From the NCBI RefSeq assembly GCF_033546935.1, contig NZ_CP137854.1:310001-374000 (forward strand): a DNA stretch of 64,000 nucleotides, read 5' to 3'. Positions 16,849 to 25,893 of the stretch are shown here, piece after piece. The notes beneath the pieces are model-generated. The model was not told the origin of the DNA and made no database searches. It saw only the letters and a list, made by a program, of their open reading frames with translations. Position 1 is the stretch's first letter; the number at the start of each line of letters is the position of its first letter. Origin of the DNA: Xylophilus sp. GOD-11R. GTDB taxonomy: Bacteria; Pseudomonadota; Gammaproteobacteria; Burkholderiales; Burkholderiaceae_C. A program made the position numbers and the translations under genes.

Positions 16849-18816
16849 ATGAGTGCCGCCGCCCCGCTGGTGGAAGAACTGCTGGCAGACCTGATCGGCC
16901 TGCTGAACCACGGCGCGCCGGCCGAGGAGTTTTCACGGCGCCTGGCCCGGGCCGAAGCGCTGCCCGATGCCGCCCGGCGCTCCAGTGCGGTCGAGTGGGT
17001 GCGCATGGCGATGGCGGTGCGCAACCGGCTCGAAATGCAGCAGCAGCGCGAGCGCGGCATGCTGGCGGTGAGCGAGTCGGCGCAGGATTTGTCGAGCCGG
17101 CTCGACCTCAACGGCCTGCTCCACGCGATCGTGGTGCGGGCGCGCAATCTGCTCGGTGCGCACCTGGCCTGGCTGTCGATCTACGACACCGACACCGCGG
17201 AGTTTCGGGCGGTCGCCACCGACGGCGCCATCGCGCGCGGCACGCCGCGCATGACCGCGCCGCGCGACCTGGGCGTGGCCGGCGTGGTGATGTCCAACCG
17301 CATGCCGTTCACCACCCCGAACTATTTGAACGACACGCGCTTCACCCACGATCCGGCGCTGGACGACACCTTCCGTGCCGAGGGCATCAATGCCCTGGTG
17401 GGCGTGCCGCTGATGTGGGACGGCGAGGTCATCGGCCTGCTCTTCGTGGCCGACCGCTACCACCGCACCCACGACGCGCTGAGCGTGTCGATCCTGCAGA
17501 CCCTGGCCACGCACGGCGCGGTGGCGATCCGCAACGCACGGGCTTTTGCCGACGCCACCGCCGCGCTGCGCCATGCCGAGAGCGCGCGCGCCGAGCTGGA
17601 GCGCCACACCCGCAGCATCCAGATGGCGGCCGAGGCGCACGAGCAACTGACCACGCTGCTGGCGCGGGGAGCGCCGCTGGCGTCGCTGTGTGATTCGGTA
17701 GCGGGATTGCTGAACGGCAGCGTGCTCGTGCTCGACGAGGCCTCGCAGGTCATCGGGCGAGGGACGGCGGCGGGCTATGCGGGATCGGCGTCGGCGGGCT
17801 ACGAACCGCACGGTGCGCACAACGAGGCGATCCGGCAGGCATTGCACGCCAGCCGGATCAGTGGGCGGTCGGTAGAGGCTTACCGCGTGGGCGAGGAGGT
17901 GTGCCGGGTGGTCGCGGTGATCGGCGGGGACGACGTGCTGGGGGCGATCCTGCTGTTTCGGTGGCAGGCGGTGGACGAGCTGTCGGCCCGCACGCTGGAG
18001 CGCAGCGCGAGCGTGATCGGGGTGGTACTGCTGTCGCAGGAGCGGATGGAGGCGACTCGCACGCGGGATGCGTCGGCGTTGATGCGCAACCTGCTGTCGT
18101 CGCGGCAGGATGCACCGGGGGTGCTGCGGGACCGGGCGGCGCATTTCGATCTGCAGATCGATCAGCCGATATCGCTGGTGCTGGTGCAGTGGGATGCGGT
18201 GCAGGCGGGTTATGTGGCGCGGCGGTTGCGGGCGGAGATGCCGCTGGCGGGGGCGCTGGTCGACGAGGTCGATGGGCTGGTCGTGGTGCTGTGTCCGACG
18301 ACGCGGGTGGCGGATGTGGCGCGGGACTTGTCTGCGCTGGGCTTGCGGGCGTTCGGCGGGCGGTTTCGGGGGATTCAGTCGCGGCCGGCGCGGGCGGTGG
18401 GGGAGTTGCCGGGGATCCATGCGGCGCTGCGGCGGGCGATGGAGGTGCTTGGCCGGATCGGCGGGCAGGGGAGGATCGTGCCGCAGAGCGAGATGGCCTT
18501 GTACTCGGCGCTGTTCGAGACGCAGGACCGGGCGGGGCTGGATGGGTTTCTGGACGCGACGATCGGGCCGTTGATCGCGGTGGATCGGAAGAAGGGGTCG
18601 GAGCTGGTGGGGACCTTGCTGCGGTATTTCGAGAAGGGGCAGAACGCGAGGGAGACGGCTTTAGCGCTGGGGATTCATGTGAATACGGTCAGGCAGCGGC
18701 TGGCGAGTGTGGAGGAGGTGTTGGGGCCGTTGACGAATGCGACTCGGGGGTTGGAGGTGCATATGGCGTTGCGGGTTTGGGGGCTGGGAAGGGGGATTAA
18801 CTCGCAGTCGGAATAA
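16849..18816 (+). CDS. GAF domain / PucR-type helix-turn-helix transcriptional regulator
   Basis: A 655-residue regulator. The N terminus is helical. A GAF sensor domain spans about residues 80-225, a linker coiled region follows, and the C-terminal PucR/CdaR-type HTH has the signature LLRYFEKGQNARETALALGI then HVNTVRQRL (near 600-630). The ATG at 16849 has GAGGA five bases upstream; the frame is open far upstream, but that stretch is antisense to the SDR gene. It is divergent from the SDR-liv-BKACE operon and probably activates it in response to the pathway substrate. The last third uses noticeably more GTG/CGG-type codons than its start. Confidence 0.85.
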   Translation: MSAAAPLVEELLADLIGLLNHGAPAEEFSRRLARAEALPDAARRSSAVEWVRMAMAVRNRLEMQQQRERGMLAVSESAQDLSSRLDLNGLLHAIVVRARNLLGAHLAWLSIYDTDTAEFRAVATDGAIARGTPRMTAPRDLGVAGVVMSNRMPFTTPNYLNDTRFTHDPALDDTFRAEGINALVGVPLMWDGEVIGLLFVADRYHRTHDALSVSILQTLATHGAVAIRNARAFADATAALRHAESARAELERHTRSIQMAAEAHEQLTTLLARGAPLASLCDSVAGLLNGSVLVLDEASQVIGRGTAAGYAGSASAGYEPHGAHNEAIRQALHASRISGRSVEAYRVGEEVCRVVAVIGGDDVLGAILLFRWQAVDELSARTLERSASVIGVVLLSQERMEATRTRDASALMRNLLSSRQDAPGVLRDRAAHFDLQIDQPISLVLVQWDAVQAGYVARRLRAEMPLAGALVDEVDGLVVVLCPTTRVADVARDLSALGLRAFGGRFRGIQSRPARAVGELPGIHAALRRAMEVLGRIGGQGRIVPQSEMALYSALFETQDRAGLDGFLDATIGPLIAVDRKKGSELVGTLLRYFEKGQNARETALALGIHVNTVRQRLASVEEVLGPLTNATRGLEVHMALRVWGLGRGINSQSE

Positions 18817-18844
18817 TGATCCGGCTGAAAACTACCATTAAAGA

Positions 18845-18879
18845 AAAAGCCTCTCAGGTCGCTGACCTGAGAGGCTTTT
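18845..18879 (+). terminator. Rho-independent terminator, part of the left island repeat
   Basis: A perfect 16-base inverted repeat (AAAAGCCTCTCAGGTC / GACCTGAGAGGCTTTT) with a GCT loop, followed by further T. It would serve the PucR-type regulator gene. It also aligns base for base in length with the terminator beside tRNA-Met at 51455-51489, with paired changes in both arms. Confidence 0.8.
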
Positions 18880-18920
18880 AGATATTTTAGTGACGCTTCA
18901 CGGAGGCGACACGTGGACCT
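18845..18920 (+). repeat. Left boundary repeat of island 1 (att-like, diverged tRNA-Met 3' end plus terminator)
   Basis: A 76-base direct repeat of 51455-51529. The terminator part has covarying arms. The tRNA-derived part (TGACGCTTCACGGA then CGA and GGACCT) matches the tRNA 3' end at 24 of 30 bases. The copy is not a functional tRNA end. This marks where the island was inserted, opposite the integrase end. Confidence 0.65.
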
Positions 18921-18980
18921 CAAAGAATCCTGAAAAGATCAACAAAATCAAAGATCTTTCGCCGGGTACAGGGTTTTCCC

Positions 18981-19003
18981 GGTGATCCACTTGGTGGATC
19001 ACC
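18981..19003. repeat. Perfect 10-bp inverted repeat near the island end
   Basis: Arms GGTGATCCAC and GTGGATCACC flank TTG. No T tract follows, so it is not a standard terminator. Its position about 60 bases inside the island edge would suit a recombinase or directionality-factor site, but nothing proves this. Confidence 0.5.
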
Positions 19004-19557
19004 CAAGTGTACCTGTGGACATATCGACCGACAACTGTTGCTAACGCCAAGTTTTAGATCGAGTCTTGCGCCTAAAAGTAGTCAACATTTGATGCACCCT
19101 AACAAGGCAAATGATCCACCTTGGGTTTTTCTAATCTGGCTGACAGCTTGGTTACGCGACGGTAAGGAAAAGCATTGGATCGATAGCGGTACTCGGTGAG
19201 CTCAACATCGCACACATGGTGAGGACCAACGACCTCATGGCTACATCGAGGCTACGGTGGAAGACCTGAAGCAGCAGCAGCAAACCGGATGCAATCCATC
19301 TTCCACTCTGCGGGCAGAAGTCGCTTGAGGAAGTCCCGCATAAGCTGACGCGGTCTGCTGGAGTGCCCTCAGAGGACTCGGCTCGCTTCAGTCCGACTTA
19401 GTCGGCCACGGTCATGCGATGAACCCATGGGTGTTGCGACCCTGTTCCACGACGGCTGAAAGATCTGCCTGGGCATCGAAGCCACGATAGTGCAACTCTT
19501 TCGCGCGCCGCACACCTCTTCGAATCCGTGAACCTCTCGCAGTGGCCCCGAGAGGGC

Positions 19558-19583
19558 GGGGGGGGGGGGGGGGGGGGGGGGGG
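19558..19583 (+). repeat. 26-base homopolymer G tract
   Basis: An uninterrupted run of 26 G. It lies 210 bases upstream of the HTH-methyltransferase start and in no credible gene. Such a tract is prone to slippage and also to sequencing or assembly error. Confidence 0.8.
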
Positions 19584-19755
19584 CTGCCGACACAGCTCAA
19601 CAGCCACATCGAGGATTTATTGCCGCATCGTTGGCAGCCCGCCTAAAGCCAACGCCCGCCTACCGCAGGGGGCCAGGCGGACGCTCATGCCCTTCGCTAC
19701 CAGACTCACGTGATGAGCGATGGGTGCTCCAACCTTGCAGGGAAGATACTACCCA

Positions 19756-19790
19756 TTGCCTTAATAGCAGATGTGTTTTAAACTACATCT
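19756..19790 (+). promoter_or_regulatory. Promoter with overlapping operator for the HTH-methyltransferase gene
   Basis: TTGCCT (19756-19761) and TAAACT (19779-19784) are spaced by 17 bases, a good sigma-70 arrangement. Transcription would begin at or within a few bases of the ATG at 19794. No Shine-Dalgarno is visible, so the message may be leaderless. An inverted repeat AGATGT-N10-ACATCT (19769-19790) overlaps the -10 element and could be the operator for the gene product's own HTH domain. Confidence 0.5.
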
Positions 19791-19793
19791 AGT

Positions 19794-21302
19794 ATGGATA
19801 AAATGCAGATAAAGCGGGTTCGCACATCTTTGGGCGAAAACCAGGCGCAGTTTGGTTTGCGATTTGGGGTGAGCGGCATTGCGATCAGCCACTGGGAACT
19901 TGGAAGGTCTAAACCCAACGCCCAGCGTCTGCAAGCGTTAATGGAATTGGACATCGCCGCGGAGGGCCCGACCCCTCTGCAAACACCGTTTCGCGCCATT
20001 CAGTATCTGGGCAGCAAGCAACGTCTAGCTAGGTCCATTGCCGACGTCATTGGAGAGTCGGTCGATGAAGGTGCAAGAGTCGGAGATCTCTTCGCAGGGA
20101 CTGGTGTAGTCAGCAGCGTTCTTGCGGAGTCTCGACCGGTCACTGCTGTTGACGTTCAGTCGTACTCCAGCCTTATCGCCCGGGCGGTACTCACATGCTC
20201 TGCAGCAGACTTTGACGGAGCATTGTCGGACTCCTTCTGGTCCGAAGTCACTGAGAAAGTGTCCCTGTTGCAGAAGGCAGCGAAGGCACTCTTGGCCTTC
20301 GAACAAGAGGCCCTGACAATGGCAGCTGATGGTCGACCTGAGCGGCTCATCGAAATGATCGAACACGGTTCGATCGCAGCCCATCGACAGCGACCAGCCC
20401 ACACAAGTACGGAGCAACTTGCAAAGTGTTTGGAGAAAGCAGCCCACGCTTTGGCGGCGTCTGACTTCAGTCCAGCCGATATTACGGCCCTCACTTACTT
20501 TGGCGGTCCTTACTTCAGCTACTCGCAGGCGATGGAGTTGGACGCGATTGGCGCAGTGGCTAGAGCTCGGTTAAAAAATCCAACCGGTGCGGAGGCTGCG
20601 CTGCTGAGCACTGCGAGTGAAGTCGTGAACACCGTTGGTAAGCAGTTTGCGCAGCCAATTAAGCTCCGCAAGAGCGACGGGTCTGTGCAGCCGTTGTTGC
20701 TTTCGCGTGCAATTGCCGACCGTAGGCGAAGCGTTGAGGCAACGTTTCGCACGTGGGTGTCGCGGTGGTCAACCCGATGCCTTGCCTCAAGCTACGACCA
20801 TCGGGTGGAATGCGCGGACGTGCTTAGCTTCCTTGAGCGAGATGAGTCGTGCGGGGCCTACTACGCTGACCCCCCCTACACAATTGATCACTACTCACGC
20901 TTCTACCATGTGCTGGAGACGCTAGTTCGAAGAGACGCGCCCGCGCTTGACGAGATGAACAAGCTGGGTCGGAGGACTGTGATGCGTGGCGTTTACCGCG
21001 CTGGCCGTTACCAGTCTTCCTTCTGCATCCCATCCGAAGCGCCGGACGCCTTCGCAAACCTGTTTGCACTTGCGTCTCGTAGACGCGTGCCGCTCATACT
21101 TTCGTACTCACCATTTGACGAGGGTTCTGGTGCGCGTGCGCGCGTTCTCACTATGGAGCAACTGCTTCAATTGGGCGCAAAGCACTACAGGACGTGCTTT
21201 CCGATCGAGATTTCCGAGCATAGCCACCGAAAACTAAACACGCGCCTGAGCAATATGCAGACTCGTCTGGATGCCGAGCGGCTTTTTCTATTCCAGAACT
21301 GA
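19794..21302 (+). CDS. XRE-type HTH fused to D12-class adenine-specific DNA methyltransferase
   Basis: A 502-residue protein. Residues 1-60 form a Cro/XRE-like HTH (SLGENQAQFGLRFGVSGIAI then SHWELGRSKP). From about residue 67, QYLGSKQRLA begins a Dam/D12-type N6-adenine methyltransferase with SAM motif DLFAGTGVVSS (near 98) and catalytic YYADPPYT (near 355). It probably protects host DNA and, through the HTH, represses its own promoter (inferred from the operator-like repeat). It is nine bases upstream of a second methyltransferase and convergent with the nuclease genes. Base composition is lower in GC than the backbone. Confidence 0.85.
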   Translation: MDKMQIKRVRTSLGENQAQFGLRFGVSGIAISHWELGRSKPNAQRLQALMELDIAAEGPTPLQTPFRAIQYLGSKQRLARSIADVIGESVDEGARVGDLFAGTGVVSSVLAESRPVTAVDVQSYSSLIARAVLTCSAADFDGALSDSFWSEVTEKVSLLQKAAKALLAFEQEALTMAADGRPERLIEMIEHGSIAAHRQRPAHTSTEQLAKCLEKAAHALAASDFSPADITALTYFGGPYFSYSQAMELDAIGAVARARLKNPTGAEAALLSTASEVVNTVGKQFAQPIKLRKSDGSVQPLLLSRAIADRRRSVEATFRTWVSRWSTRCLASSYDHRVECADVLSFLERDESCGAYYADPPYTIDHYSRFYHVLETLVRRDAPALDEMNKLGRRTVMRGVYRAGRYQSSFCIPSEAPDAFANLFALASRRRVPLILSYSPFDEGSGARARVLTMEQLLQLGAKHYRTCFPIEISEHSHRKLNTRLSNMQTRLDAERLFLFQN

Positions 21303-21311
21303 GACGGGCCT

Positions 21312-22694
21312 ATGGAAAAGTATCTTGGAAACAAGTCATCGCTGCTGCCGTTAATTGACGCATTCCTACAATCACGCGCGCCAAAGGCAAAGAGTCTTTC
21401 AGATCCTTTTGCTGGCACCACCAACGTGTCCCGATACTTTAGGACGCGCGGCTGGAACACCGCTGCATGCGATGCCAACCGCTTCAGCTACGTCTTGGCT
21501 CACAGCTATCTAGGAACGGATCACGCACCCTCGTTCTTGGGCGTGAGGAAAACGAGCTTTGACAAGGCCCGGCTTCCCATATTGCGTCGAGAGTTCGAGC
21601 GGTCGGTAGCCAAAGTTGGATCTCTTTATCTTCCTGATCAAGAGCCAGTTGAAGCGCTTCAATCGCTGGAGTCGCTGAGTAGGGTCTTGGCCAGTTTGCA
21701 ATCTATTGGAGAACTAAACCGCAAGCCCGGAGCCATAACCAACTATTTCAGCCAATGGGGTAAGAGGTCAGGCTATGCGAGTCTGAGGGGTACGGTCGGC
21801 AACCGTAATTACTTCTCCAAGGCCAACTCTTTGTTTCTTGATGGAGTGCTGCAGACTATTAGAGAATGGTTCGTCAACGACTTAATTTCCCCTTCTGAGA
21901 CGTTCATGTTACTGACAAGCGTCTTGGAAGAGGTAGTCATTACCGCAAACGTAAACGGAACATTTCATGACTTTAATCGTGATCGCATCTGGCCGAATGC
22001 TGAGCAATCGTTCTTCTTACGCGTGCCTCTGATTTCTTGCACTGATACCAAAACCGAAATCATTAATGCCGACGCTACGAGCGCGACGGCGGCGTTCGGT
22101 AGGTATGACGTGTGCTATCTAGATCCGCCATACAATTTTCGCCAATACTCGGCTTATTACCACTTTCTGAACTTCATTGCGGCGTATCCTTTTTTGCCGA
22201 ACGTTGAGGCCTATCTAGACGAGATTACTCACGTCAGGGGGCAGAACCCGAAGGATGACTTCGCGAGCGATTTTTGTTACCGAGACAAGTTCGTAGGCGC
22301 GCTGCGGCGGCTCATTGACAACGCTGATTGCGAGCACGTGGTGTTGAGTTACTACGGGGGACGCAACCACTGGAACCATTGGTCTCGAGTGGATACGCCG
22401 ACGGACGAAGGTCTGCGTATCATCAGTTCTGTCTTCGAAGACCAGACGCTGTTCAGCTCATCAGAGATCGTCCCAACTCTCGATATCCGAAAAAATTATC
22501 AGAGTAGGGGTGGGGAGCAAAAGGCCCTCGTTAATGAGTACCTCTTTCATGGCGTCCGCCGTGTCCGGCGACGTCGCAGCCCACCGGACAGCGCTCTTTC
22601 ACTGCAGGCGAACGATCGATTCGGGCTTTCTAACATCTTTAGGCCCGTTGTCATCGGGCCGGCCGAGCCACGCCGCTTGTTGGCAGTCGGCTAG
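21312..22694 (+). CDS. D12-class adenine-specific DNA methyltransferase
   Basis: A 460-residue N6-adenine methyltransferase. YLGNKSSLLPLI is at the N terminus, motif I SDPFAGTTNVSRYF near residue 30 and catalytic CYLDPPYNFRQYS near 274. It lacks the N-terminal HTH of its neighbour. The nine-base gap implies co-transcription. Two different methyltransferases in one system usually mean an asymmetric recognition site with each strand methylated by one enzyme. It ends 17 bases from the convergent nuclease gene. Confidence 0.85.
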   Translation: MEKYLGNKSSLLPLIDAFLQSRAPKAKSLSDPFAGTTNVSRYFRTRGWNTAACDANRFSYVLAHSYLGTDHAPSFLGVRKTSFDKARLPILRREFERSVAKVGSLYLPDQEPVEALQSLESLSRVLASLQSIGELNRKPGAITNYFSQWGKRSGYASLRGTVGNRNYFSKANSLFLDGVLQTIREWFVNDLISPSETFMLLTSVLEEVVITANVNGTFHDFNRDRIWPNAEQSFFLRVPLISCTDTKTEIINADATSATAAFGRYDVCYLDPPYNFRQYSAYYHFLNFIAAYPFLPNVEAYLDEITHVRGQNPKDDFASDFCYRDKFVGALRRLIDNADCEHVVLSYYGGRNHWNHWSRVDTPTDEGLRIISSVFEDQTLFSSSEIVPTLDIRKNYQSRGGEQKALVNEYLFHGVRRVRRRRSPPDSALSLQANDRFGLSNIFRPVVIGPAEPRRLLAVG

Positions 22695-22711
22695 AAATAC
22701 TGCATGCGCAG

Positions 22712-24025
22712 CTAGGACATGCGTGTCCTAGCCGCCGGCGAGATCTCAACTGCGTCAAGGAGGCGCCTGCCGGTCGTCTCAGAGGCCTCTGGCGCATTGG
22801 GATATGAGGCGAATACGACTTTGGGTTCGATTCCCCACGCCTCAACGATCGGAAAATTCCGAGCACTTCCCTCGATGGTTGCGTCTCCCAGACGTTGCAG
22901 GCTCCACGCATCGTTCATCGGCAGAATGAATAGTGAGCGGATAGCTGACCAAGTGGACGCAACGACGGCTTCCGCGTAGTACAGCTGCTTGACGATGTCC
23001 GGTGCGCCTGGTTTGGATTTAACGAAGGGGAAGTAGTACTTCGCGTCCAAGATGAAAAGTTTGTCACCACTAGCGATAACGATGTCCGGTAGCTGCCTTT
23101 CTTGCTCCAAGATCGCGCCGTTCTCGCCGATGTAGGTCCAGGTCGGATGGCCGATGGCTTCAGCAGGCTTGGCCATTCCACCAAAAAGAACGCGACATCC
23201 ATCCTCCCATACGGAATAGAAGGCTGTGGTCCCGTAAACCTCAATTTTCCGATTCCGGCTCGCGAGCCGCGAACCCAAAATCTGCTCAAGGAGCGTCAGT
23301 AATCGCAGATTGTCCGATCTGAACTGGACCCGCTTCTCAGCGAGAACTCGCTTCTGGAGGTACTGCTGCGTTGCGGTGGGGAGGGGCCATACATCAATCG
23401 AAGGGCCGGCAGCAAGCGCGGCAGTCCGGAGCTCGTCAGAGATCGGCAGTCCATATCGTCTGCTCAGAGCTGACATGAGCCCAATCTGAAGAGCTGTTAT
23501 ATCGTTGAACGCATCGTGCTGACGCTCCGACTCGATAGTTGGATACAGGACGGAACCACCCACCACGAGGGGTGATTGCCGCGCCATGGTCAGAGCCCAA
23601 TTAGGACGCCCACCGGTCGACCGTCGTTCCACTTTCTGGCGGTAGAAGCCATGCACAGCAAACCATTCGCGAAGTGCGATCAGTGCATCAAACTCGCGAA
23701 GAACTTCTGCGTCGGAAAACTCTGGAAAGCGGAGCTCATCTACGAATGGGGCGCGCTTTTCACTTCGCGAGAAATACCCGCGCAAGATGGCGATCATGGC
23801 CGCGAGGTCAAAATTCTCAGCAGTGCTGTACTTGGGGCGCACGTGGAGGCAACTGTCGGTGAATATGACCATCCCAACGAACTCGATCGCAAGCAGACCA
23901 CCGCGTTGCGCACGGAGCAAGCCCGCGGTCAGCATCAGGTCAAGGTCGTCGCGCCCTATGCCTAGCTGAGAGCACCAGGCCGAGGCCGACAGAGCAGTGC
24001 CCTCCGGCACACAGATGACAGTCAT
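22712..24025 (-). CDS. LlaJI-like / McrC-like restriction endonuclease subunit
   Basis: A 437-residue protein with a PD-(D/E)xK nuclease core in its C-terminal half: ERQLPDIVIASGDKLFILDA then KYYFP (near residue 315-340) gives the D...DxK arrangement. The N-terminal part (FVGMVIFTDSCLHVRPKY) resembles the LlaJI endonuclease family. It overlaps the upstream AAA+ gene by four bases (ATGA), so the two subunits are translated together. With the two adenine methyltransferases it forms a GTP/ATP-dependent restriction system. The exact specificity is unknown. Confidence 0.65.
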   Translation of the reverse strand: MTVICVPEGTALSASAWCSQLGIGRDDLDLMLTAGLLRAQRGGLLAIEFVGMVIFTDSCLHVRPKYSTAENFDLAAMIAILRGYFSRSEKRAPFVDELRFPEFSDAEVLREFDALIALREWFAVHGFYRQKVERRSTGGRPNWALTMARQSPLVVGGSVLYPTIESERQHDAFNDITALQIGLMSALSRRYGLPISDELRTAALAAGPSIDVWPLPTATQQYLQKRVLAEKRVQFRSDNLRLLTLLEQILGSRLASRNRKIEVYGTTAFYSVWEDGCRVLFGGMAKPAEAIGHPTWTYIGENGAILEQERQLPDIVIASGDKLFILDAKYYFPFVKSKPGAPDIVKQLYYAEAVVASTWSAIRSLFILPMNDAWSLQRLGDATIEGSARNFPIVEAWGIEPKVVFASYPNAPEASETTGRRLLDAVEISPAARTRMS

Positions 24026-25893
24026 GCCTGCACAGTTTCATCCGAGGCGGGCGAGACGTTGCCAGGCTCGATGGCTAGTCCCAAAAGTTGATTAGCGATG
24101 TCGAGCGGCGTGCCAGCGCCCTCGCTCCACTGGATCGCTACGTCCGAAAAGCTCTTCGAAGAGAAGAGCTCATGCTGTCGGAACCGCAAAACGTCGTCCC
24201 ATAGGTAGAGGAACAGTTTCTGAAGAACGTCACTGGCGCTCGCGAGTTGCGGCAACGTCAGGAAGTATGGGCCGATGAGCTTGTCCTCGTGAACATTTAG
24301 TTCCACCAGCCGTGCGTTCACGGCTGCACGGAATTTGTCCCAGTCGTAGATCTTCCCGCCATACATGATCCTTCGTCCTACTTCGTCGTACTTACATGCG
24401 ATTGAGTAGCCCATGTAGTTGTATGACCAACGACGCCGGAACGCGGAATCAATTGGGTAGACGCCTTGGTCGGCGCTATTCATTGTTGCCCACAAATACA
24501 GATTTGAAGGTAGCCTCAACTCATCAACTGCTAGCCCCGTCTGAGCCCTGAGGTGAGCGAGTAGTTCAACCGTTGGCGCGACCGAATAGCGGCTTCGCCC
24601 TGACTCGTCTCGGTCTAGCAACTGAAGAATGTCCCCAAAAATTGCCGCCGGATTCCCGCGGTTCAGCTCTTCGATTTGGACCACAACATTCTGGTCCGGA
24701 TGACGAATAGCGTGAACCAACGCTCTTGTTAGCGGGCCGGCGACAAATCGATAGTCAATCATCGGCCTGCCAAGTTCGAACGCAGTCAGGTCCAACTCGA
24801 CCAACCCGATGGACACCGCGCCCTCATACACCGGCTGTGGCCGGTAGGCGCCTACGAAATCGTAGTACGAGGTCTCCGGGTGGAACTGTGTGCGAAAGAC
24901 CATTGCGCCCGAGCCTGAGATCATCTCCTCCAAGCGAAAGCTCTTGCCCGAGCCGGGACAGCCGGAGATGATCACTTGGTGTGGGAAGCTCAACGGCTCC
25001 GCGTTTGGAGCAGCCGTATCGTTAGATGCCTCATCGTCCCCGCCGTCGGCCGTTGTTCCTACAGTCGCGACTGACGAGCTTACGCTGCGACTCAGCGCTA
25101 GATTTCGGCTAAGTCGCGGAAATTCCGCATCGAGCTCGTTCTGAAGAGTTGCGAATGCCCCCAGGAAGTTTTTGATTCGGAAGCGCACATCCGGCTGATA
25201 TTGGTTAGCCGCCTTTTGATAAAGGGCAGCCACACCATCTATGGAGTTGGTCCCTAGTTCGACGTCGGCCCTAAGAATTTTGGAGTGTGCAATGTCGAAT
25301 TGGTCACGCTCTGCGGCATCAAGCCGGAAATACCTTGCCACCTCCCATCCAACTGAATTGATCTGGAAAAGCCGCAAAAGCTTTTCTTCGTCCGCGAGCG
25401 TCGTGCCTAACTCGGCGCTCGGAACGCCATCAATAAACGTTTGAGCGTTAAACCAAGTTTCTCGGATGATGTTGGCCACTTGCTGGCCATCTAGAAGCTT
25501 CTGCATCAATGCTCGAATAACCGGGAGCTCTAGCGAAGTTCCGTTGGTGGCCCAGAACGCCGCATCAATCACCGTTCCTGCGGACTCCGCTGCAGCAACC
25601 ACGGCTCTGAATTGTTCGCCAACGACGGTCAATGTAGGCGCAGCGGAACTGCCTGCAGCCAAGCCGTTATTTTTCAGCGTATTGAAGTAACGGGCGGCTG
25701 TCGCCGGAGTGGCATGGAGCGGTTGTGCTCCATGTATTTTGCTCAGCGAGCCATACGTGTGGGCCAGGCTCTTCAGCTCCGATGAGAACAGCGAAAGAGA
25801 CAGCAGCGCCGGTCCACCCTTATGCGTAAGGTTGACCCGGGGCTCAAGGACAAGACCAAGGATCTCGCGATCAGAATTCGACAATGCGGCCAT
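24022..25893 (-). CDS. McrB-like AAA+ NTPase subunit of restriction system
   Basis: A 623-residue protein. The N-terminal ~290 residues are helical and of unknown fold, possibly for DNA recognition. They are followed by a McrB-type AAA+ module with Walker A GCPGSGKSF (near 311), Walker B QIEELNRGNPAAIFGD and the McrB-like sensor MNSADQGVYPIDSAFRRRW. It should form the motor that drives the downstream nuclease. The ATG at 25893 has AGGGAG at good spacing. Its first bases overlap the stop of a decayed endonuclease frame (TGATG). Confidence 0.8.
   Translation of the reverse strand: MAALSNSDREILGLVLEPRVNLTHKGGPALLSLSLFSSELKSLAHTYGSLSKIHGAQPLHATPATAARYFNTLKNNGLAAGSSAAPTLTVVGEQFRAVVAAAESAGTVIDAAFWATNGTSLELPVIRALMQKLLDGQQVANIIRETWFNAQTFIDGVPSAELGTTLADEEKLLRLFQINSVGWEVARYFRLDAAERDQFDIAHSKILRADVELGTNSIDGVAALYQKAANQYQPDVRFRIKNFLGAFATLQNELDAEFPRLSRNLALSRSVSSSVATVGTTADGGDDEASNDTAAPNAEPLSFPHQVIISGCPGSGKSFRLEEMISGSGAMVFRTQFHPETSYYDFVGAYRPQPVYEGAVSIGLVELDLTAFELGRPMIDYRFVAGPLTRALVHAIRHPDQNVVVQIEELNRGNPAAIFGDILQLLDRDESGRSRYSVAPTVELLAHLRAQTGLAVDELRLPSNLYLWATMNSADQGVYPIDSAFRRRWSYNYMGYSIACKYDEVGRRIMYGGKIYDWDKFRAAVNARLVELNVHEDKLIGPYFLTLPQLASASDVLQKLFLYLWDDVLRFRQHELFSSKSFSDVAIQWSEGAGTPLDIANQLLGLAIEPGNVSPASDETVQA

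Larger units (their letters stand above)
18921..19793. other. Gene-poor left end of island 1
   Basis: About 870 bases with no convincing gene. It contains a strong hairpin at 18981-19003 (arms GGTGATCCAC / GTGGATCACC, three-base loop), a 26-base G run at 19558-19583, and the promoter and operator of the next gene at the end. Short frames around the G run are homopolymer artefacts. The rest may be decayed sequence. Confidence 0.6.

Noticed and set aside
19369..19713. Short poly-Pro and poly-Gly frames around the G tract
   Set aside because: They exist only because of the homopolymer run.
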